Source: Synechococcaceae bacterium WBB_10_009 (GTDB taxonomy: Bacteria; Cyanobacteriota; Cyanobacteriia; PCC-6307; Cyanobiaceae). From it: 11,160 nucleotides of DNA. The DNA lies in the NCBI GenBank assembly GCA_010030955.1, contig RHBP01000052.1, forward strand, positions 1 to 11,160, in the 5' to 3' direction. A program made the position numbers and the translations under genes. Positions 6,251 to 10,571 of this stretch are shown piece by piece (the stretch's first letter is position 1; the number at the start of each line of letters is the position of its first letter). Under the pieces are notes generated by a model that worked only from the letters and a program-made list of their open reading frames with translations, searched no databases and was not told the DNA's origin.

Positions 6251-6482
6251 CGGCGGAGTTGCCGGCGCTGGCACCTGGGGCCGAGTGACCAGTGGGACGT
6301 TCAGGGGGTCCGGGGCACCTGAGGATTGGGGCGGTGCAATGGAGGGCTACGGGTCCGCGGGGACTCCGTGGGCCGGGAACGTCAGAGATCCGTCGAGAGT
6401 GTTGGAGCAGGGGCCGAATCGTCAGCGCACTCCTGACCCGTGCTCCGGGGGGGTGTCATCCATCACTGGTGCCTCCAAATCC
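6251..6482. ncRNA. Repeated intergenic element, copy A (candidate structured RNA)
   Basis: No coding frame is convincing here. It shares four exact or near-exact blocks, in order, with copy B: GGCACCTGGGGCC (6270-6282), GGGGCACCTGAGG (6312-6324), GGCGGTGCAATGGAG (6330-6344) and TGTTGGAGCAGGGGCCG (6400-6416); GTGTCATCCAT follows (6453-6463). Possible helices: GACGTTC/GAACGTC (6296-6302 with 6377-6383), GCACC/GGTGC (6315-6319 with 6333-6337), CGG-GTCC/GGAC-CCG (near 6350-6366), and GGAGCA/TGCTCC (6404-6409 with 6441-6446) enclosing GTCAG/CTGAC. The strand and transcription are unknown. It could instead be a mobile repeat without RNA function. Confidence 0.55.
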
Positions 6483-6703
6483 CTTGCCTCCACCATCAGC
6501 CCGGCCACAGGGGCCAGCAAGGGGAGCCGTTCAACTCGACACCGCTCTTGATCTTCGGCAATGACACGTCATGAACCTGCCTTCATCAACGGGCCACCAC
6601 GGCTGTGGCGAGGCCAACCCGATCGTGTGGGGCAGCTGACCAAGGGATCCAGGTGGCCGCGGAGACGATGAAATGGTGACCCCAAGGCAAGGCCGCCGCC
6701 GCG
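6481..6703. other. Non-coding stretch between element A and the next small gene
   Basis: It begins with a long-loop stem CCCTTGC/GCAAGGG (6481-6487 with 6517-6523) enclosing GGCC-N5-GGCC. It also holds the 12 bp inverted repeat ATGAC-AC-GTCAT (6561-6572), which could be an operator, and a hairpin GCCAC-N7-GTGGC beginning near 6592. A 36-codon frame from ATG 6561 to 6671 exists but has no ribosome site and poor composition. Confidence 0.35.
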
Positions 6704-6877
6704 ATGAGCCCCAAGGACGAGCCATCGCCGCAACCGAAACAGATCCCCCAGCAACCCCAGCCGCAGGCCAGCGGTGAGCAGCCGGGCAACCTGGAGGCCT
6801 ACTGCGCCCGGCGCGGGTTAACGGTGGGAGCCGCGCTGAGGGCCTTCCTGCGCAATCGGCTCAATTCACAACGGTGA
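6704..6877 (+). CDS. Small hypothetical protein, 57 aa
   Basis: Not recognised. The first half is disordered and Pro/Gln-rich (MSPKDEPSPQPKQIPQQPQ). The second half forms a compact, basic helical segment NLEAYCARRGLTVGAALRAFLRNRL, somewhat like a small DNA- or RNA-binding helix pair, though that is only an impression. An in-frame stop at 6677-6679 forces the start to ATG 6704; no clear ribosome site is present. Its last 17 bp overlap the 3' end of the convergent YkuD-like gene. Codon third positions are GC-rich, which supports coding. Confidence 0.55.
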   Translation: MSPKDEPSPQPKQIPQQPQPQASGEQPGNLEAYCARRGLTVGAALRAFLRNRLNSQR

Positions 6878-7382
6878 GCTGGGTGATGCCGGCGCTGCGG
6901 ATCCAGCGGGCCACGGCGGCCGTATCGGCGGCATCGGGAAGGCAAATGCAACCGCTGCCCGGCAGGCAGGTGTGAATGCCCAGGGCACTGCGGGTGGTCG
7001 AAAAGCGGGGCTTGAGATCGATCCAGTAGCTGCCCGCCCAGGCCTCCGGGCGGCCGAGGCGGTAAAGCCCCGGCGGCAGGGGGGCAGCGTTGCCCGGGCT
7101 CCAGCGGCGGTCGGCGGCCTGGCGGTTGGCGATGCCGCTGGCGGCGCGCCAGCGGGCCACGGTGCTGCCGTTGCGGCGCAGCTCCAGCCACCAGATGGGA
7201 TCACCGCTGGGGAAGCGGCCTTCACCGCGGCGGAATTCCAGCGCCAGACGGCCCTCCGCCATGGCCACCGGCACCGGCCCGGAGGGCGGAAGCGAGACAG
7301 GCAGGGGCACCAGCACGGGGGAAAGGACCAGTGATCGAAGCCAATTCTGACGAGACAGCCCCGCATCAGGGGAGCAGTACAC
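6861..7382 (-). CDS. Secreted YkuD-like (L,D-transpeptidase-type) protein
   Basis: 173 aa. The N-terminus looks like a signal peptide: basic RQNWLR, then hydrophobic LVLSPVLVPLPVSL, then a possible cleavage after AMA (~42). The mature part resembles the catalytic half of YkuD-fold proteins: LPPGLYRLG (~102-110), GSYWIDLKPRF (~117-127), then GIHTCLPGSGCICLP (~135-149). Its His137 and Cys145 would be the catalytic pair that cross-links peptidoglycan or attaches proteins to it. The spacing from His to SGC is shorter than in classical YkuD, so activity is uncertain. The start, GTG 7382, is a guess with no ribosome site; it lies inside the upstream LexA-like box. Confidence 0.6.
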   Translation of the reverse strand: MYCSPDAGLSRQNWLRSLVLSPVLVPLPVSLPPSGPVPVAMAEGRLALEFRRGEGRFPSGDPIWWLELRRNGSTVARWRAASGIANRQAADRRWSPGNAAPLPPGLYRLGRPEAWAGSYWIDLKPRFSTTRSALGIHTCLPGSGCICLPDAADTAAVARWIRSAGITQLTVVN

Positions 7383-7425
7383 CTGTATTGACAGCCAAGC
7401 GAAAACGGGCTAGTACAGTCGTACT
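7376..7425 (+). promoter_or_regulatory. Promoter with two LexA-like boxes
   Basis: A perfect -35 TTGACA (7388-7393) is followed by 17 bp and TAGTAC (7411-7416) as -10. The -10 lies inside AGTAC-AGTC-GTACT (7412-7425), a perfect 5+5 inverted repeat very close to the cyanobacterial LexA box as I recall it (RGTACNNNDGTWCB, one mismatch). A second, weaker box, AGTAC-ACCT-GTATT (7376-7389), touches the -35; box centres are 36 bp apart. LexA bound here would block RNA polymerase. The start codon of the 87 aa gene is 11 bp downstream. Confidence 0.65.
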
Positions 7426-7436
7426 GCAACAGAGCC

Positions 7437-7700
7437 ATGGCCGTCGCATCCCCCTACGCCGTGTTCCGCGCCGTCGACCTGGGCTGGCCCCTGGCCGTTT
7501 CGTTGGATCGGGCCGTGTCAGTGGATCAGGCGGTTTCAACGGATCAGGCTGAGCCCATGGAGCTGGAGCAAGCCCACCCGGCGCTGCAGGGCACGGCGGT
7601 GCGCAACCCACCCACCAAACGCCGCTACGGCGGCACCCTGCGGCGACGCACGGCTCCGCAATGGAACACCCTGATCCAGGGGGAGCTGTTCCCCGCCTGA
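7437..7700 (+). CDS. Putative SOS-regulated small protein, 87 aa
   Basis: No family recognised. The N-terminal third (to ~residue 22) is mixed. Residues 21-38 form three hexapeptide repeats VSLDRA-VSVDQA-VSTDQA. From residue ~58 the protein is basic (PPTKRRYGGTLRRRTAPQW) and ends NTLIQGELFPA. The sequence QGELF (81-85) fits the Q-x-x-L-F skeleton of the bacterial sliding-clamp-binding motif (typical form QL[SD]LF), and its place at the extreme C-terminus is usual for such peptides. With the LexA-like promoter this suggests a DNA-damage-induced protein that may act at the replication fork; that is inference. The start is ATG 7437; ATG 7558 is an alternative that would lose the repeats. It converges on the membrane protein gene. 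Confidence 0.7.
   Translation: MAVASPYAVFRAVDLGWPLAVSLDRAVSVDQAVSTDQAEPMELEQAHPALQGTAVRNPPTKRRYGGTLRRRTAPQWNTLIQGELFPA
7497..7550 (+). repeat. Three 18 bp in-frame tandem repeats
   Basis: Three copies, 7497-7514, 7515-7532 and 7533-7550, encode VSLDRA, VSVDQA and VSTDQA. They are diverged at the DNA level, keeping GTx-TCx-xxG-GAT-CrG-GCx. They lie inside the 87 aa gene. Confidence 0.75.
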
Positions 7701-7723
7701 GGCCCGGGGCCCGGGCGGTCAGG
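7696..7723. terminator. Bidirectional hairpin over convergent stops
   Basis: CCTGA (7696-7700) pairs with TCAGG (7719-7723), and inside it GCCCGG (7702-7707) pairs with CCGGGC (7711-7716). The TGA stops of both convergent genes lie in the outer arms. The stem is very GC-rich but has no T-run. Confidence 0.5.
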
Positions 7724-7949
7724 CCCGATCATCGCTGCGGGGGGGCGCCGGCTGGGGCCGCGGGGGAGCAGGGGCGCTCTGCAGCAGCGGCAGCAGGCTG
7801 CTGAGGCCGATCATCACAAAGGAAAACGCCCCAAGCAGGGCCAGCAGCCGCAGGCCCCAGGGCCGGCCGGGGTCCACAGGCCAGTCGCCATCATCGATCG
7901 GAGCCGGGTAACGGGTCGGCGAAGGACCAGGACGGCGGCGGGAAGGCAT
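7719..7949 (-). CDS. Small single-span membrane protein, 76 aa
   Basis: Not assigned to a family. A basic, Pro-rich N-terminus (MPSRRRPGPSPTRYPAP) and an acidic patch (IDDGDWPVDPGRP) precede one clear membrane helix, WGLRLLALLGAFSFVMIGL (~34-52). A Pro-rich, charged tail (APPRPQPAPPRSDDRA) ends it. The start is ATG 7949; the longer frame to 8066 runs through a strong hairpin and the repeated element and is rejected. The hairpin at 7958-7984 begins 8 nt before the start codon. It could be a small subunit or anchor, but nothing in the neighbourhood tells of what. Confidence 0.65.
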   Translation of the reverse strand: MPSRRRPGPSPTRYPAPIDDGDWPVDPGRPWGLRLLALLGAFSFVMIGLSSLLPLLQSAPAPPRPQPAPPRSDDRA

Positions 7950-7957
7950 CACAGCAG

Positions 7958-7984
7958 AAACCCCCGGGGGGAGCCCGGGGGTTT
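7958..7984. terminator. Perfect 11 bp hairpin with T-end
   Basis: AAACCCCCGGG (7958-7968) pairs with CCCGGGGGTTT (7974-7984) around a 5 nt loop. It is terminator-like on either strand. On minus it lies just 8 nt before the start codon of the 76 aa protein. On plus it comes directly before element B. Confidence 0.6.
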
Positions 7985-7999
7985 GGGAATCTGGCGGGT

Positions 8000-8232
8000 C
8001 GGAGCTGCTGAGGGAGGCACCTGGGGCCAGGGATCCAGGTGTCGGGCGGGGGGTCTCACGGGGCACCTGAGGCGGTGCAAATGGAGTGTCGACCGGTTTG
8101 ACGCACCAGTTGTTGTCGCACCGGACGAGCCGCCCACAAATTGGGAAGACTGTTGGAGCAGGGGCCGTCAGTCAGCTCGCTCCTGGTTGGTGGCGGGGTG
8201 GAGTGTCGTCCATGGAACGGCTCCGAATTCGA
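8000..8232. ncRNA. Repeated intergenic element, copy B (candidate structured RNA)
   Basis: Same block order and strand as copy A: GGCACCTGGGGCC (8016-8028), GGGGCACCTGAGG (8060-8072), GGCGGTGCAAATGGAG (8071-8086), TGTTGGAGCAGGGGCCG (8151-8167), then GTGTCGTCCAT (8203-8213). Helices at equivalent places: GGGCGG/CCGCCC (8044-8049 with 8130-8135), which occupies the place of the 7 bp helix in copy A but has different sequence; GCACC/GGTGC (8063-8067 with 8074-8078); CCGGT/ACCGG (starting near 8092); and GGAGC/GCTCC (8155-8159 with 8179-8183). The stretch 8233-8375 holds further hairpins (GATGC-N5-GCATC; AGCAAT/ATTGCT at 8264-8289) but no gene. Transcription and strand are unknown. Confidence 0.55.
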
Positions 8233-8375
8233 TGCCAACAGCATCTCCCCGGCGCTGGAGCGAAGCAATCGGCGTTCATGCTCATTGCTGCGCGGCGCTG
8301 GGCCGCCGAGATTGGAGTGTTTGTGGCTGCCGGGCCCTGGCCGTGGCTATGCCGGAGGTTGCAGCCTCCGCCGCC

Positions 8376-8570
8376 ATGACCGAGCCCAACCCTGCGCCCC
8401 AGCTGGTGGCCAGAACGCCCCTGGGCTCCACCATCGAGGCGGTGGGCGGCGACCTCTACCGCGTCTGCGACGGCAGCCACCACTGCCGCACGGTGCCGGG
8501 CCTGTGGCAGGCCCAGGAGCTGGCGCACCAGGCGGAGTTGATGCACCGGCACCCGGAGCAGCTGCCCTAG
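8376..8570 (+). CDS. Small hypothetical protein, 64 aa
   Basis: Not recognised. It reads MTEPNPAPQLVARTPLGSTI, then EAVGGDLYRVCDGSHHCRTV and a helix GLWQAQELAHQAELMHRHPEQLP. The middle holds Cys and His in C-x4-HHC spacing, which could bind a metal, but two Cys and a few His are not proof. ATG 8376 is chosen because the Pro-rich start looks natural; ATG 8349 in frame would add nine residues and would pass through the hairpin GGAGG-N6-CCTCC. Its TAG stop overlaps the stop of the convergent hydrolase gene in a shared CTAG. Confidence 0.6.
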   Translation: MTEPNPAPQLVARTPLGSTIEAVGGDLYRVCDGSHHCRTVPGLWQAQELAHQAELMHRHPEQLP

Positions 8571-9229
8571 GCCACCAGGCGGCGACGCAGGAACGCATCG
8601 GCGGCCTGCACCGCCAGCCCCCAGGCCTCTGCCTCCCCCAGGCCGGAGCTGCGGGTGGGCTTGAAGCTGTGGTCGCCACTGGGGATCCAGCGGAGCTCCA
8701 CGCTGGCCGCCAGCCCGTAGCCCTCCACCTCAGCGCGGCGGCCGAAGGCGTCGCGTTCCCCCTGCAGGATCAAGGTGGGGGTGCGCTGGCCCTGCAGGTG
8801 CTCGGTGCGCAACGCCTCCGGTTTGCCGGGGGGATGGAAGGGGTAACCCAGGCAGAGGCAACCGCGCAGGTGATGGGATGCCGCCAAGCGATCGGCCACG
8901 AGGCTGGCCACGCGACCCCCCATCGACTTGCCACCGATGAACAGGGGCAGACCCGGCGAATGGGCAACAGCTTCCCGCTGCAGCTGTTCACAGAACGCCT
9001 GCTCCAGCCTGGGCATGCGGTCGGGGGCGCGGCGGGGGCCGCCCTGGCGCCGACCAGCCATGTAGGGGAACTCAAAGCGCACCACCCGCCAGCCGCAGGC
9101 CGCCAGACCGCCGGCCATGGCCTCCATGAAAGGGCTGTCCATGGGGGCGCCGGCACCGTGGGCCAGCAGCAGCACCGCCGGCGGGGCGCCGGCGGGTTCG
9201 TTCACCAGACGGCCATCGGCAGAGGGCAT
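8567..9229 (-). CDS. Alpha/beta hydrolase, KANL3/TEX30-like
   Basis: 220 aa. Small cytoplasmic hydrolase of the dienelactone-hydrolase-like group; the substrate is unknown. The strand-turn LLLAHGAGAPMDSPFM (~20-35) gives the oxyanion region, GGKSMGGR (~99-106) the nucleophile elbow with Ser102, LILQGERDAFG (~153-163) the acid Asp160, and IPSGDHSFKP (~182-191) the base His187. The triad is complete. ATG 9229 is chosen; GTG 9235 in frame adds two residues. Neither has a good ribosome site. It is the last gene of a minus-strand set after the EamA and DUF427 genes, 30 bp from the latter. Its stop shares CTAG with the opposite 64 aa gene. Confidence 0.88.
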   Translation of the reverse strand: MPSADGRLVNEPAGAPPAVLLLAHGAGAPMDSPFMEAMAGGLAACGWRVVRFEFPYMAGRRQGGPRRAPDRMPRLEQAFCEQLQREAVAHSPGLPLFIGGKSMGGRVASLVADRLAASHHLRGCLCLGYPFHPPGKPEALRTEHLQGQRTPTLILQGERDAFGRRAEVEGYGLAASVELRWIPSGDHSFKPTRSSGLGEAEAWGLAVQAADAFLRRRLVA

Positions 9230-9259
9230 GGCCACGGAGAGAAGCGGATCCAGGGGGGC

Positions 9260-9541
9260 CTAGGCGCTCACCTGCACACCCTTCCAGAAGGCCACGCGAC
9301 CCTTGATCTCGGCGGCCGCCTGCTTGGGCTCCGGATAGAACCAAGCGGCGTTGGCGTTCACCTGCCCATCGACGACCACGTCGTAGTAGTGGGCCTCCCC
9401 TTTCCAACCGCAGTGGCTGGTGTGGCTGGAGGGGCGAAAGCAGCCCTCCACCAGGGCCTCGGGCGGGAAATAGGCATTGCCCTCCACGGTCACGATGTCG
9501 TCGCTGGCGGCGATCACAGTGCCGTTCCAGGTGGCCTGCAT
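9260..9541 (-). CDS. DUF427 domain protein
   Basis: 93 aa by the family-length start. DUF427 proteins are small single-domain beta-rich proteins with no settled role. Family pattern: MQATWNGTVIAASDDIVTVEGNAYFPPEAL (split over residues 1-30), then SHTSHCGWKGEAHYYDVVVDG with the typical C-x-WKG-x-A-x-YY, and AAWFYPEPKQAA...GRVAFWKGVQV at the end. ATG 9541 matches the usual N-terminus. The frame stays open to ATG 9610, which overlaps the upstream gene's stop (TGATG), so a form with 23 extra residues made by translational coupling is possible. Confidence 0.9.
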   Translation of the reverse strand: MQATWNGTVIAASDDIVTVEGNAYFPPEALVEGCFRPSSHTSHCGWKGEAHYYDVVVDGQVNANAAWFYPEPKQAAAEIKGRVAFWKGVQVSA

Positions 9542-9609
9542 GGGGGAGGGTCGATGGGGGATCACCATCATCGTTGAGGGGGCGTGGGCGTTGGCGGCGA
9601 GGCGGGCCA

Positions 9610-10041
9610 TCAGGGCCAGGCCACCAGGGCGGCACCGGCGCCCATCAGCAGCACGCCGATCCAGCCGGCGGGGCTGAGTGACTCACCAAGAAACACGGCA
9701 CCCAGCACCGCCACCAGCAGCACGCTGAGCTTGTCGAGCGAGGCCACACCGGCCACGGGCCCCAGCTGCAGCGCCTGGACGTAGCAGAGCCAGGAGAGGC
9801 CCGTGGCCAAGCCCGCCAGGGCCAGGGCCAGCAGGCTGCGGCGCGGCAGGAGTTGCAGGGGCTGGAGCTGCAGCTGGCCGCTGAGCAGCAACACCGCCAG
9901 CAGCACCACCGCCACCACCAGGGTGCGCAGCAGGGTGGCGAGGTTGGGGTCGATGCCCTGCAAGCCCAGCTTGGAGAGCACGGCGGTGGCGGCCGCGAAC
10001 AGCGCCGCCCCCAGGGCCCAGAGCTGCCAAGACAGATCCAC
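9610..10041 (-). CDS. EamA-type half transporter
   Basis: About 143 aa, five hydrophobic segments, matching one EamA repeat of the drug/metabolite transporter superfamily. Such short forms probably work as dimers; the substrate is unknown. Features: SWQLWALGAALFAAATAVLSK (helix 1), LVVAVVLLAVLLLSG (helix 2), SLLALALAGLATGLSWLCYV (helix 3), then LDKLSVLLVAVLGAVFLGE and GWIGVLLMGAGAALVA (helices 4-5), a strong EamA C-terminal signature. The start is GTG 10041, just before helix 1. The frame is open to GTG 10125, whose extra 28 residues are Gly/Ala/Pro-rich and unlike the family. It overlaps the next gene's longest frame by TGATG. Confidence 0.88.
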   Translation of the reverse strand: MDLSWQLWALGAALFAAATAVLSKLGLQGIDPNLATLLRTLVVAVVLLAVLLLSGQLQLQPLQLLPRRSLLALALAGLATGLSWLCYVQALQLGPVAGVASLDKLSVLLVAVLGAVFLGESLSPAGWIGVLLMGAGAALVAWP

Positions 10042-10182
10042 CAAGGCACCACCATCTGGCTCCAGCTTGGCGCCGGCGCCAGCCCTGGCTAGGGGTGGAG
10101 GAGAGCCCGTTGCGGCACCACACACCTCCCCATGCCCTGTTCAAGTCCCACCGCAGCGCCGCGTCGATCCGAGGAGGCCACC

Positions 10183-10293
10183 GTGGTTTGGTACCGCCAA
10201 ACCAGCCCGGAGATGGGGCCCACGGCGCCCCTGGCCCCTGGGGCCGCCAATCCGCAGGGGGAGCGGGCCGTGATCCCGAACCCTTCCTGCTGA
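10183..10293 (+). CDS. Possible 36 aa ORF with strong ribosome site
   Basis: GTG 10183 follows GAGGAGG (10171-10177) with 5 nt between, the best ribosome site in this part of the window. The frame reads MVWYRQTSPEMGPTAPLAPG and ends IPNPSC. Third positions are GC-rich. The start codon lies at the base of a perfect 8 bp hairpin TGGTTTGG-TACCG-CCAAACCA (10184-10204). It sits in the 300 bp gap between divergent genes, which otherwise holds nothing recognised. No family is known; chance is possible. Confidence 0.4.
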   Translation: MVWYRQTSPEMGPTAPLAPGAANPQGERAVIPNPSC

Positions 10294-10351
10294 TTGCGGG
10301 CATGGCCAGCTGCCGCCGCTGAGATGGAGGTGCCCCCACAGGGTTGATGCC

Positions 10352-10552
10352 ATGTATGTGATCGAAGCGCTGCACAGCGATGGCTGGCGGATGCAGGGCC
10401 GTGCCGCGGTGGAGTACTGGGCCCAGCTGGAGGCGCAGACCCGCTGCTGCTCCGATGGCCGCCAGTACCGCATCCGCGATGAGGCCACCGACCGGGTGAC
10501 CTGCCTGGTGGACAGCAGCAGCTGCCGCGCCCTGGTGAGCGGCGGCAACTGA
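10352..10552 (+). CDS. Small hypothetical protein, 66 aa
   Basis: Not recognised. A strand-helix pattern MYVIEALHSDGWRMQGRAAV leads to EYWAQLEAQTRCCSDGRQYR and IRDEATDRVTCLVDSSSCRAL. It contains four Cys, including an adjacent pair, but no standard metal motif. It is soluble, with good codon bias. The start is ATG 10352, which fits a natural first strand; the ribosome site is poor. It converges on the gene at the right edge with a 15 bp gap. Confidence 0.65.
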   Translation: MYVIEALHSDGWRMQGRAAVEYWAQLEAQTRCCSDGRQYRIRDEATDRVTCLVDSSSCRALVSGGN

Positions 10553-10571
10553 GGGTCTGAGCCCAGGTCAG
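10549..10571. terminator. Interrupted palindrome over convergent stops
   Basis: CTGA (10549-10552) and TCAG (10568-10571), which hold the two TGA stops, pair around an inner GGG/CCC with a small bulge. It is weak as a terminator by itself. Confidence 0.3.

Noticed and set aside
6251..8232. Elements A and B as an insertion sequence or CRISPR array
   Set aside because: No transposase, terminal inverted repeats or regular short repeats with spacers; homology is internal and patchy.
8141..9577. 478-codon plus-strand frame over the hydrolase and DUF427 genes
   Set aside because: Low-complexity translation; the minus strand encodes complete, motif-bearing proteins over the same bases.
10139..10150. 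GTTCAAGTCCC, resembling a tRNA T-loop
   Set aside because: Flanking bases do not pair to form a T-stem and no acceptor or anticodon arm can be built around it.
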